Assembly (NCBI GenBank): GCA_001510575.1
Contig: LNGK01000004.1
Span: forward strand, 3,346,667-3,410,666
Direction: 5' to 3'
DNA length: 64,000 nucleotides
DNA from: Knoxdaviesia capensis
Lineage: Eukaryota > Ascomycota > Sordariomycetes > Microascales > Gondwanamycetaceae
The notes beneath the pieces are model-generated. The model made no database searches and was not told the DNA's origin. It saw only the letters and a program-made list of their open reading frames with translations. The translations under genes were made by a program, and so were the position numbers. Positions 32,921 to 45,547 of this stretch are shown piece after piece. Each line of letters opens with the position of its first letter. Position 1 is the first letter of the stretch.

Positions 32921-35900
32921 TTCTGACAATGGATCAACACCGTCCCACCAGTCTACCGCCAACGCGCGCCGCTGCTGCAAGAATCGCGGTCCATATGTAT
33001 CCAGTCTGCACACTTAGCTGCCGTCCACAAGAACCTGCCTTCGCCGGTCTTGCAAGGTCCATGGATCCCGAAACATCCGCGCATGCAAGCTCGGCGAGGC
33101 GGCCAGAGAGCTGAAAAAAAGGAGGGCGGTTTTTTGTTTTTGTGTGTGCGGTGCGTGGCCCCCTCCTCGGCTGGGTGTTCACCGCTCACGCACAAAAAAG
33201 GTAGCCTCTGTTGTATTTCCCGTTTCTTTAAAACCTTCAGCAAACGGCCAACGCCCCTTTTTCTGGCCCCCGTTCGGCATGGTATCCGGGATGGCATGGC
33301 AAATACATATATATATATTGACAACAGGAACTTCACCGCCGCCGTGCTCGGTCTGTTGCAGTGCTGTTAAGCCGTGGCCTCGGTCCCTGGCCCAGGTTTG
33401 GTGGTGTTGGGGGGCAAAGTCGGTGGAACATGTGAGAAAAAGAGAACAAGAAAAAGGAACGAAAAGCTCAAAAAAGGACCTGGAGTCAAGTTATCCCTGC
33501 TCGCAAGGAAAGCTATATGACTGACTGATGTGAGATCACAAATGACCGGTCTAGCTGCAAATCGAATAGTAATCTGTTAGGGTTGGGGTTGGGATTGCGT
33601 TAGACCTCCAACGGATTGTATCAACTTTTGACATTGATCTCGATTCCAGATGTTAATCCAAAACACATTCCAAGGAATCACAACAACCCCAATGTTCTCA
33701 GAGTCTGGGAATGTGTCAGAACATGGAACCACACGTGCCGTCAACAGCCTTACGTTCCATTCCTGTGCGAAAACCCCCAAAGCCAGCCCAATATGCCGCA
33801 ACAATGGCAGTATAGCACGGCCGTGTTATATATATATATAGCACGCAAATCCAGAAATATCGGAACCAACGTGCCAAGCTTAGGGTTGCAGCCTTAACAA
33901 AAAACCCTTCTCCCGTACAGAGCGGCGGCAACAAGTCCGGCCCGCAGCGTTTCGAAACAAGCTGTTGGAGAGAGCACTGGCCTTTGCTGCAGCCAGCCAT
34001 TTTCGGACAGAGAAACAACTCCAAATTCTCTGACACAACGACGCTTTTTTTTCTCTCTCTTGTTCCTCCCGCGGCCGGTCTGCACAGCCGGCCTTGTTTC
34101 TAATGTAACTGAAGATAAGCTGTGCCATAATCCAGCATCGGGGGGTTCTCTGCTCCCCGCCCCCCATGTCTGCTCTTCGGCCGACATCCTGATACTCAAA
34201 CACGCGGAACCAGAGTTCCTCAGTGGAAAACGAAGGTCTCGCTTTGCCTTTCGTGGATGGGGGGCCCCAACGCTCACCGTCCTGCAGCACTCGGAACCGA
34301 TATTATTTTGCCGATACTGCTTTGGGGGGGGGGGAGAAAACTGTGGGAGGAGTGCCCGAGCTTGCAGAAGAAAACAACCACAAGCGAAGAAAAAAAAAAA
34401 AGAAGAGCGAGATTACAAGCGGTTCTCGCTTCGAGCAGGTGGGAAGTTCGCGTACAGAACGGAGGGGGACGGACTGTGAACATGCAAGGTCCGGCGCAGC
34501 GACGTTGTATGTCTGTCTTTGGGCTGCGTCCGACGTGAGAGTCTGTGTGCGTGTGTTCCCGGGTTCTGGATTTCTTCCTGTCTTCTCGTAAATTAGTTTC
34601 TCTTTCTCCCTCGCGACTGCATCACCAGACGACGGGGGGTTCTCAGCGCAGGCGCTTGGGCGTTTTTGCTCGTCGGTGGATCTTCAGAACACCAGGGAAT
34701 GCATTTCCATTACTTTGTGGTACCACTACGCACGCATTCATGGCCCACTGTTAGCAAAACAGAGCAAGGAGAGAAAAAAACAAATGTGCTTTGACTTTTT
34801 TGACAGGTTCGCAACATCCCACCATCGACCAGCAAGGGATCCTGCTCTGACATCTGGGTTACAATTACATGAAAGCTTCCATGGAAGGAAGTGTATGTCA
34901 GTACTCTAACACGGTAAGTTCACTGTGCGTGTAGTCCCGGGACTTAAATTGAGTCCAGCTTCGGCGAGGTTCTCTTGACACGACAGGTCTCTCTGTCGTT
35001 CTTCTGGATTGACTGTTTGGTCAGACCAGGGGGCAAGCTACACTGAAGAACGAAGAAGCTCTCCCCCTCCCCCAAATTGACGCAGGAACTGGGATCCTAA
35101 TGGGGAGATAAGTAACGAGTGCATCACAGCGTTCATGAGCAAATGCTGAACATGGCTCGGACACACCGGAGTGCCTGGTCCCAGGATCTGATTCCCCCTT
35201 TTCTCCTGGTGTTCTCGGCTGCAAACATGCAATGGTGTACAGTGTATCTGGCCTGGTCCATGGAGTTGGTCGGCAGAGGAGGGAGCAAGCAAAAGGAAGT
35301 GATGCGGTCTTCGGAGCGGTGAAGCCGGAGTTTGTTTGTGAGTGTCTGAGAGCAGAGAAGAAGGCTTTAAAACCGGGGGGTTCACATTTTCTTTTCCCCC
35401 GCCATGCCATTTTTCTTTTCTTCTTTTCTTTTCTATCCCAGCGAAAAAAGCCCCCCAGTTCCCTTCCAGGGGTTTGCCTGGTCGGTTTGCAGGGTTTACC
35501 ACCCATCTTCCCCGCCTTCTGAATTTTTGCGTGGTGTCTTTCGATATTGACTTCTTTTGTTCGAGGCTGGCTGTTCGCCCATTATGCCTGTGATCTTCTG
35601 TCTTTTTCTCCCTCTCTCTCTGTCTTGTGGCTTTGTGGTCTAAGAGTGTCCGCCGCCACAGACACCTAACCGATTGACCGACCGACCGACATCTAGGGTT
35701 CAGGGCTACCGAAGTGTTCCTATGAACTGCGCTGGATATATATGCCAGAGAACGGCCTGAACGTCGGTGAAGAGTTGACCCCCGACTGCCTGCCCCCATT
35801 AGGATACATTGAAAGTGCTTTGACGCTCATGTTTCTTTCCTTCTTTCTCTTTCTCCGAAGAAGTTTTCAACATCCCTGGGATCCCATCATCTACCTGGCT

Positions 35901-38900
35901 ATGGTGGTGGTGGGTGGTGGTGGGTGGCGGGGGGGGGGGGCAGGAAAAAAGTGATTGATCGGACCCAAACCAAGGACTAGGTCCAAAAAGGAGGGCTTAA
36001 GAGCTACCACGATGTTCGGAGGTTGGGTAAGCCAGGCTGAGCGAAAATGACGAACCGTCGACCAGAGATTGTTCAGGGCCTGGTGGTCTAGCTCGATCCC
36101 TTCGCTTCCAGCGTTTTTTTCTTATTTTTTTCTTTTGGTTAGAAATTTTTTGTTAATGAGGGGAGGGAGACCACGACGTAAGAATAGAGCCGTCCCTCTC
36201 GTAGCCGAGAAAAATAAAACGACAGTATCTTTTGTAAAAAAAACTAATAAGGAAAAAAGGACTTCAGTGCCTTGACTTCCTTGTGATGCAAACAGAGAGA
36301 CAGGGGCATCTGGAACCGCCAACACATCACCGACACACACCCACTACCACCAAAGGAAACCGCACGTTAAACCATCACGAAAATAATGCTGTCCTGCAGG
36401 TTTCACCGACGGCCGTCCGGGACGATGAACCCCCTCCCCTATCCTCTCGTGTTTTTCTTGGTGCCCCTTGAGACTCCCAAGCCATCTCTATCGCCATCCC
36501 CCCCATGCTCGGCCTCTCTCTGGCTGCTCACGCCATGGGCGCCGACCATTGATATATATCCCGGCGATGATCTCCTTTGAAGAAGACAAACAGGAGAAAT
36601 ACTGTAATAAACTGGACCGTCACAAGGTGGCCCTCTCTCGCTCTTTCAGTCGAAGGCCGGGGGATCCAGGAAGACAAACCCTGGTGACAAGCACCAGAGA
36701 CGGCTTCACCGCTAGAACGGAAGCCTGGTTTACAACAGCACAAACGGGCAAAGGAGAAACGTCACCTTACTGCACGCCCCCCTCGGCCCATGCAGACTCT
36801 CACACATGCCGGACTTGTGGTGCAACTCACAAACTACAACCTCACGGACGCTCTCTTTGCGTGTTGGTCTTCACACAGTCTGACTATTATTTTCCGCTAT
36901 ATTCAGCTGCGTGGTCCCAAGCGTGAGAAAGGGTACCATCCGGGGATGGACCAGAGAACCAACGTATGATCCCAACAGGAGAGAGAGAGAGAACGAGAAG
37001 ATCCAGAATCTCCGGAGAAGCCACCGTTCTCCCAAAAGAGTATGTACTTAGGAGGAACCTTCTCGTCTCTATCTCCTTATCTAGCTTGGCTCCGGGGCGG
37101 ACCTCCCACACCCATGTATGCCAACTCAGCAATCTTAGACCTCCTTCTCCTCCTCGTCCTCCTCTTTTTTTCCCTTCCCTCTGGACGGGGAGGGGGGGCG
37201 GTGCCATCTTTGTTGAGTGAGCCCATTTATAATGGCAATTGAAGTTTTTATAATGTATTTTCTTTTTCTCTCTGCTCTCTTTGGTCTGCTGCAAGTATCA
37301 CCATTCCCACACCGCACACCACCACACCCCCTTTTTCACCGTCTTCTCTTTTTTCTCGTTGGTCGAAAATTCCTGTGTATCTCTCTCTCCTAGCTCCTTC
37401 GTTTCCTCCATCCCACTCCCTTTTCTCTTGGATTGCCACACACACACACACATCTCTCGCACACACCACTTGCACAGCATAGATCCTAGGGTATCTACAG
37501 TCGTGGTAATAAAGCCACCCGGCGGCCACACGCACACACACAGAAACTACTGTAGAGAGTGCACGGAACCGTTTGCTGCACTTGCATTCCAACGTGTATG
37601 AAGTAGATGGATCCGGATGCAAGCCTACGGGAACCTACAGCCCAGAGGCCGGCCTCATACAGCAATAGAGAGCGAGGGGCATCTTCTAGGGTGAAAACGC
37701 AGGAGAGAGAGACAAAGGAGGCAGAAAAATAAACCTCGCAAAGACCCACGCCTTACTGCCAGAATATGCACCACTACTGCGTGAGCTGCATGCTGTACGC
37801 CGCTGTATCCTGCGCGTTCCCACTGCCGGCATTCGTATCTAGACCTGCAGCATGCACTCTATTCTGCACTTTCTCCGTTTATTGTGCGTTTTCCGGTTTT
37901 TCCTTTTTGCCTCCCATCCTGCTTTTTGCCTTCTGAAGCTAGGCCTGACACCGCATCTCTTGGGTTCTCTCGCTCACCCGCGTGCTCCGCATATGCGTGC
38001 GAGTGTTTAGGTACAGCCTAGGCTGCGGGTTTCTGTCCCGTTCTCACTGCTTTGCCTCTCTGTCTCCATGCGCACGCCTCAAGGTAATGCAGCATGACTG
38101 TCAAGAAGCAGACAGGAGGCTCCGGGCGCTGGATGGGGTACATGAGAAGAGGAGTTGCTTAAAACTGCAATGTTCACATACGCAGGTCCGCAAACGTGCA
38201 TGCGCAGCGAGAGGACAGAGGAGACAAAAAGAGGAGCCTGGAGATACACCATCAGCAATTGGACACGAGATAAGATAAATAAATAGCAGGAATACAGATG
38301 GCAAAGCCAAACCGGAAAACTCCTCAACTTACTCAATGGGCCGGCTTACGCCGGATTGGCAGATCGCCTCACTTACCAGCGAGTTCATTGGACAAACTGG
38401 CTGCACTCCCCCCTCACTCTGCTGTCTCTCGTGCAATCTGTACGAGCGAGAAAGAGAAGAACGGTGCACTATAGCCCCAAGGATTGATGATAGAGAAAAA
38501 GGTTGTCTGATGTTGGTGTCCGATGACCCGCTTTCCCAGAAGCTCCGAGAGGGCTAAGAAGGACTTGCAGATGATAACGAAACACCCCGTGCTTCCCACA
38601 CGCCTCTCGGGAGGTTGAGAAAAGGAAACAGGAGAAAAAAGACAAATAGGAGCGGCTCGGGATCTAGAGAGAGAGAGAGAGAGAGAGAGGGAGATTGACG
38701 AAGGGATGGAGACAGGAAACAAAAAAAAAAGAGAGGGCTTGGGAGGAAGGAAAGTAGCCGAAAGAAGCAGGATAGACGAGAAGAGCAGGGGAAAGGGGGG
38801 TGAGTTTACTTGCCGAATGTGAGATAGATAGAGTGGGAAGAGAGTGTAATGTCTGGAAAGGAGTTTTTTCCCTCGCCCGGGTCTATTTGCTGGTGGCTAT

Positions 38901-41006
38901 AGGACCATGATAATCGAGGAGGCTGGGAGGCGGAGCACCCACCACGTACTATGGACTGGGATAACGTCAAGATAAGGAGAGAATGAATCAACGAAGACAA
39001 TTAAAAAAGGCAGCCGGAAAACTAGCCACCGAGGGAGGTTTTTTTTCTTTTTTCGTTTTGCTCACCCCTCCCCTTTTCTTTTCCTGTCTGGATTGGCATT
39101 GTTCGCTTCGTCTGCGCGCGAACCCTGTCTTGATCATCTCGGTGGAAGCTGCGCACCTGCACTCGTGTGTCCTGTGCGGATATGACCGGAAAAGGAGAGC
39201 AGGAGACCACCACAGCAGAGAGACGCGGTGATCGTCGTTTAGCCAGTCCCGAAGTGTTGGAGCGAGGAGTCAGTGTGCAGGAGTACAGTGTCCGCCCGCC
39301 CCCCCTCTCTTCCTCCCTCTGTCGTGCGGTGTGGGCTTCGTCCGCCATACAGAACAGGTCCATCACGCACGCCTCTTACACGATTCTCTCTCGTGGCGGG
39401 AAAAAAAAATATGAGTCTTGTGTTGTCCCCCTCTCTGTATCTCTAGTAGCCCCATCGTCAAAGAGGAAAAAAAAAGAGTGGGATGTCTAAAGCAGCTAAC
39501 ATGTAAGGTACACACACAGAACGCACCTCACGCAGGTGGTGTGCATGTAATTGAGGAGCAGTTCCGAGTGGGATTTTCTGTTCTCTGGTGGTTTTAAGCC
39601 GGCATGCACACAATCAACGCATACAGACCATCCAAGAAGACCGAACTCCCATTGAGAAAAAATCCCAAGCCCCGAGCAGGAACAAACCACTCAGGCGGAC
39701 GCAGGTTGCTGCCGCATGCATGCATAGGGCTACATATGCACATGCAAAGGTGGGAAAAAGTCGGGGAAAAAAGAAGAGGGTGCAAGAAGAAATGGAAGCC
39801 TTCGTTTAATTTTAGACATATAAGGGAATGGAAAAATGAAATGATGGGAAATTGTTCTACATCCCCCCAAGTTTTCATCTATGAAAATTCTGCGGCGCAG
39901 GTTTGAGGTGTGTCGTTGAAAAAAGATCGAGAGATGAAGAGACGTTAAAAAAATGGCCAGGGTTGGGAAGGGGAGGTTGGGGTTAGAGACGCGTGACTAA
40001 GCCGGCCCTGGCCTTGTCTTATCGCAACGGCTTCTCATTATCAGCTGTTCGGTTGGAAAAGCGTAAACCGCACAGATGGTGATCGTGAGCCCTTTTTTTG
40101 TTGTCGCTCCCCGCCACTTTGTTACAGGTTATTCCTTGATTGATTTTTGAAAATTACCAAAAAAGACGGGATGGCATTTTGCACGCCAGGTTTTAAATGG
40201 CTAATATTACTCGTATTTTCTCTTTTTCCCACCAGTCGATCACGCAGGCCTGTGCCACGCACATAATTTCGGCGCCGTTGTAGGTACTTTCTCGTACTAT
40301 GTGCATACGCACAGTACATACACCGCACACATACCACCTGTTACTGTTCCTCCAGCTTGAGTTACGAGCAAAAGCCAACCTGCTCTCGCCGGTATCGATA
40401 AGCGATGTCACAACGCAGGATTGGCTGCATCCCAAAGTCTCATCGCCCGGCCAAGCGGCGCTTCTCTCAAACACTGCATCATGCGCGTGCATGAACAGCC
40501 AGCGCAAGCGGACACACGGCCTGGAGAACATCACTTGCGAGAGAAACCCGGCTTTCCGGGTGCTTCCTGCTATCGGGCTTTATTCTTCTATGTGCGTTCA
40601 CTACTGACCGCTGGCGATCATGTACGGAAGGGGGGGGGGCGGCGTGAGATGATACGGTTGACGCAGGTCGATCTCTAAGGCATATGTGTGTCTGCCTCCC
40701 CCGGAAATCCAAGAGTCCGGAGTGCAGCAGCGCAGGCGGGCTACGGAGACGCCCCCTTCCCACCCCCTTATGTCGATTTTCCTTTTTCTTGTTTGGGTAC
40801 GATAACCGGAACGATGATGTGCGTGGTGGTGGTGTACAGCTTAATAGGGTTTTCACGGGACGCCTCAGTCACAGGATCAAACAAAAACCCTCCCATTAGG
40901 GTGGAGGCCGTGTCAAGCAAGTCGCAGGCAGACAAACTCTCACATGCACCGCAGTTTTGGCCCCCTGGGGGGTATTTTCTATTCCAAACAAGGCACACTA
41001 GGCCAG

Positions 41007-41008
<2 letters not shown>

Positions 41009-41040
<32 letters not shown>
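41009..41040. repeat. (AC)16 microsatellite
   Basis: Thirty-two bases of uninterrupted AC, with no gene nearby. Confidence 0.95.
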
Positions 41041-41041
<1 letters not shown>

Positions 41042-44000
41042 ATGGCGGATGTCGTCTGGAGAGGATTCAACCCTCGTTGGGGAGGCGCAAGAACCTCAGG
41101 ATGAAAAGAAAAAGAAAAGGAATACCGAGAGATCACACAACCCCGGCCAAACCATCCTATGACTTGCATGGAACATCAATTGCTTGCATTGATGGATGAT
41201 TCGCGATGATGGGGGGGAAGGGGGGAAGGCCACCCCGGTCGGGTTGTTTTTCTTTTGTTCTCTCACGTTCACGGGTCACACAGGTGCGAGGAAGAACATT
41301 AAAAATACATGAATGGACCCAGAAAGAGAAGGCCAACAGGCCGTCCTCTCAAGTTTCAACCGTCTTCAGTTTCCTCTAACCCTCATTCAGATTGATACTC
41401 AACCGCACTATCCTCTGTTTGGGGATATCTTCTCGGCGAAGGGATTGGCCAGGAGAAATCCGCGGGCTTGATCCGGGCTAGGCCCTTCACCCAGTCTTTC
41501 TCGTACGGCGAGGATAATGAAGAGAGGCCTGGCTGGCTTTTTACATGTTACAGGCTCAACCAGCGGTCGGTTTGGGGGAATGAGGTTTCTTCTCTCTGGT
41601 CCCCGTTGTCTTGCAAATCGCCCAAACGGGGCACATATCGAAGTCCTCTCCCCCCCTGCTCGTCCAGCCCAAACCTGGCTAATATCGGTCGGTCTTATAG
41701 GGTTCCCGCCACCCAATAAGCCTTCACAATGGCCCCTAGGTCAGGGAATGGACCATCATTCTTTTGCTCGTCTTGGGGCCAGCCCGTGGCTCATGCATCC
41801 CTGGTTCTTTTTTTGGGGGGTCCCTCGGTGCTGGCTGGCCAAGTCTGTGGGCTCTTTTTAACGGGGACTTCTAAATTGACTGCTTCACAGTGATGTTACA
41901 GGTTAACCCAAGAACCACTTCCCCAGCCCTGTGAGGTTTGGAAATGAGGGATCCCAACTTCCGGCTGCACTTCTGCACCGGGCGTCTTTCCCATTCGACG
42001 ACATCCTGAGACATGAGAACCGGCCAAAATCGATATACTCGTGTCCCTCATTTGCCATTCTGTCTTTTGGTTCGTGGTTGTCCGGGTGCTTGCCCTCCTT
42101 GAAATCTCCGGTGGACAACAAAAGACCTCGAAGCCGAGGATGTGTGTCTGCCCTAGCTTCTCAGGTCTCCGATGAAAAGGGGGCTAAATGCTTCTATCAG
42201 ATATCACAAGCAGGGAGGCCACCCAAGACCTTTTTTCCTTCCATCTATCTGTTCCTTTCGTGCAATACAACCCACCCAGCCGTCGTGTTCCCTGGATCCG
42301 GAGTCATGGAAACCACCAGAGCCCAGTGTGTCTCATATCTCAGCGATGGATCGTAAGAGTGCGTACCGGATGCGATATATACCGTCCATGGAAGAAATAA
42401 GCATTGCCGTACCACACCCACACACACACCCATACACCGTCTAGAATCTTACTCCGACAGGATTAACGTTTACAACTTCCTTATTTGCCACCGCCACTGA
42501 ATTTCTCGCTTTTATGTTCTTGGCTGGTGGCCAAACGGGCGTCGAGGGGTCCCTCCTCTTGTTGTGGTCCGGACGGAGGGTGTGTGTGTATGTGGGTGGC
42601 TGGTGCTGTTTCCTGGTTTTCTTTTTGGCCGTCTTGACTCTACTGTAAACGCCCGCCCCCAACATGGTGTGAACTTTGCCATTGGCTCTCCCGCGCGAGT
42701 TAGATCTCCACCGCCAAAATAATCCACCCGGAGGGAGGGTCTGTGGCGAAAGAAGAGCCCAAGCTGAGCTCTCTCTCTCTCTCCTGATCGAGAGAGAACC
42801 TGTGGTCCCCCTACCGTTAAACCTCGGAGGGTAGAGGGGCTAAAAGGGCGCAAACAACCCGGACAGACAAACACGCGGTGGTGCAGATAGGGGGGGCCGG
42901 AACATTTCTCACAAGCCGGCGGTTTAGACCAGTTGCCGCAACGACAGCGAGAGGTCCTGATGGATATGACAAGTCGAGAGAGAACAGAAGAATTCGCCAT
43001 GCATCAGTACACACAGATCCTAGGACGCACATAAGCAGGTATCTCTTGACAGCCTGCACCTCATGCAGGGACCGCGAGCAGAGCAAAGACCAACTCGAAA
43101 AAAAAACAACCCAGCAAATCAGAGCTTGGAGACGGGTGGTTGCCCTATATCGGTCCCCATCAATCCCGTCAAAAGAAAAAAAAAGAAAGAAAAAAACTCC
43201 ACTGCATGATGCACGAGTCCGGCCCAGCAGCAAACCAAGGCAAAGACTGAAAAGCAAGACGGCAATGTTTACAGTCTCCTGCTACGGCCGTCACATCTGA
43301 AGGACGGGGGGAGGAGGGAGGTACTTGGCTTCCATGTTCCTTGTGTACGGGGTTCCAGCCGACACTGGACTTTTGCCCTCGGTACATGACAGTAATGGGA
43401 GACAAAGCCACCAAGATGTGACAAGACGATGAAATCCATGCACGTTCATTTTCCTTTTCCTTCTTCTGCGTCTGTAATGTGTGCTTTTTGTTCAAATTTC
43501 CCTTGACCCCCCCCCTCTGCCCCCCTCCCCGGTCCCATCGCATGCACGACATCCGCTTGTTGCCGCTTTCCTCGTGGATGGACATGTTCTTTTTTCAATC
43601 TGTTAATTTCTTTTTGTGGGAGGCGGGGGGGAACCTGTGCAGGTTTGGATGGATTTACCAGCACCAGGGTGGTACTTCAGGACTATCAGAAACAGGACCT
43701 CCGGTCTCTGTGGGCTTCCATGGCACCCGAGTTACACGGATACCGGCGACCAAAAAATGAGATGTTCCTTCTTTTCTTCTCCCCCCTTCTCAGCAGGTGG
43801 GTATGTCTCCCGTGGAGGTAGTCTAGGAGACAATGGAGAGGAAGACGTGCAACGTGGCTGGGAGACGGGGGGGCGTCTTTGCCACGGAGAGACCTCTCAC
43901 AGAATGTCAAAAACGAACAGAACCACCTCTGCACAGTACTGTAGAGGTCTGCGCTTCCATCCGGTGTTCGGTAGTTGTTCGATTGCACATCGTGTCTCTC

Positions 44001-45166
44001 GTCTCGTGGCTGCGGCGTTGCTCTGTCCCCTCGTCCCCCCCGCCCGGCCCCCTGTGACCCTTTGTGAAAAGCTGATGTCTCAGTCTGGCCGGCGGTGCGG
44101 CACTGCTCTGGGTATTGTGGAAGTTCATTATCGCCAGGGTTGAAAGCCCACATTCCAGGGCCGGAGAATGGGGGTTCTATTGTTAGAAAAAAAACCGAAA
44201 AAGGAGAGAGATTAGAAGCCAAGGGCAGGAAAGGAGAACAATGGGCGGGTAAACAAAGAGCCTGGTGGATGGGGAAAAGAGCCTTCACATTCCGGGCCTT
44301 CATTTCGGCTGCTGGTTTGATGGATTCCAGTGGGCTGGCTAGGAACGCTCTTCAATTTCCAGCACTCTCAAATAAAGATATAAAAATGTGATAACTTCTC
44401 CAACGGCCGCATCCGCCCCTCCAACGCAGCACCCGTGAACCTTTCCCCTCCAAAAAAGCTCAGACTGGGGAAATACTCTCTTCCTTTCTCTCCAAGCGCC
44501 GTGAAGCCATCGGTAAACTTTGAAGTTATACCATCTAGTAGCAATGGCATGGAAAAGCTCGGACAGACAGACACACCAACACCACACCCGACGAGCCACC
44601 AACGCTTCGCGAATAGACAACCATTTTTGGATGTGATCTCCGATAGACAGCCAGAACAGCAATAAAGAGAAAATAATGCGGAACACACACCTCTATGGGC
44701 CATTTCCCTAACCCAGACCCTGGAAGATGGTAATTTTCTGGATGTCCCTGGGGTGTGTTTTGCAGGTGTCAGTCTCGCAAAACTACAGTACAAAGGGGCG
44801 ATGAAGTGCTCGAGTTCGGGCTCGGTGGAAACAGCCCGGCCTCTCCCCGATTCACTTTCTCAAAGGGGAAGCTGCATTACATGACCCCGGACCATGTGAA
44901 TGAGGGGGAAGAGTTGAAGTTGAGGCATGACGGAGGTCTTGATGGTGTTTCTCTGGAGTCTCCGAGACTGGGGTGGTTGTCAACTGAAGACTACCTAATT
45001 AATTTAACACCGCAATTCACCAACGAGTGCTGTGTACTGTACAGTATATACTGTATGTACTGGCATACAACGGTATGTTTTCGCCCCCCTTAGTACCAAA
45101 CCTAATTTTAAACCCTAGCCCTAAGGTACTCTTTTTAATTAAAGCAAAAAATCGTCTCCACAGCTA

Positions 45167-45190
45167 CTTCTTCTTCTTCTTCTTCTTCTT
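45167..45190. repeat. (TTC)8 microsatellite
   Basis: Eight TTC units, followed by a TTCC-type tail. It lies about 80 bp before the GA/CA minisatellite. Confidence 0.9.
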
Positions 45191-45268
45191 CCTTCCTTCG
45201 TACCACCTAACTTTCTTCCTACAAAACAATTTTTTCCTATAAAACAGGCGCTACACAAAACCAAGTCC

Positions 45269-45269
<1 letters not shown>

Positions 45270-45321
<52 letters not shown>

Positions 45322-45388
45322 GAAAAAGAGAGAGAAAGAGAGAGACACACACAGAGAGAAAGAGAGAGAGAAAGAGAGAGACACACAC

Positions 45389-45428
<40 letters not shown>

Positions 45429-45463
45429 ACACATAGAGAGAAAAAGAGAGAGAGAGAGAGACG

Positions 45464-45495
<32 letters not shown>

Positions 45496-45547
45496 CACAG
45501 AGAGGGAAAGAGAGAGAGAGACAGAGGCATACACATAGAGAGAGAGA
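45270..45547. repeat. Compound GA/CA minisatellite, ~36-bp period
   Basis: About 275 bp made almost only of GA, with short CA blocks at roughly 45309, 45345, 45380, 45425, 45461 and 45494, giving a period near 36 bp (35-44). The repeated unit is of the type GACACACACAGAGAGAAA plus a GA run. The plus strand is nearly all purine apart from the C of the CA blocks. On the minus strand it yields long Ser/Leu/Cys/Val frames that are not genes. Confidence 0.92.

Larger units (their letters stand above)
25101..45140. other. Gene-poor interval, first half: no confident gene
   Basis: About 20 kb of mid-GC DNA in which I find no frame with a recognisable domain and no consistent exon-intron structure. 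The longest frames (for example 35038-35799 minus, 253 codons) are Arg/Lys/Ser/Pro-rich and fit chance for this length. Contents seen are GTACTGTAC-type palindromes (25158-25170, 26581-26598), a (TACTG)6 run, GA runs (32047-32066, 38669-38690), G runs (34324-34334, 35929-35940), a (CA)16 run at 41009-41040 and telomere-like repeats at 33576-33602. No transposase, reverse transcriptase or integrase sequence was recognised. Confidence 0.6.

Noticed and set aside
33576..33602. Telomerase RNA template candidate on the minus strand (AACCCTAAC)
   Set aside because: The neighbouring units are degenerate telomere repeats, which fits an interstitial array better than a single template; no other telomerase RNA feature was seen.
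35038..35799. 253-codon minus-strand frame
   Set aside because: Basic, low-information composition, no motif, and frames of such length are not surprising in 42 kb read six ways.
29858..38191. Shared 13-mer TACGCAGGTCCGC at 29858-29870 and 38179-38191
   Set aside because: Several shared 13-mers are expected by chance in this much sequence, and similarity does not extend beyond the word.
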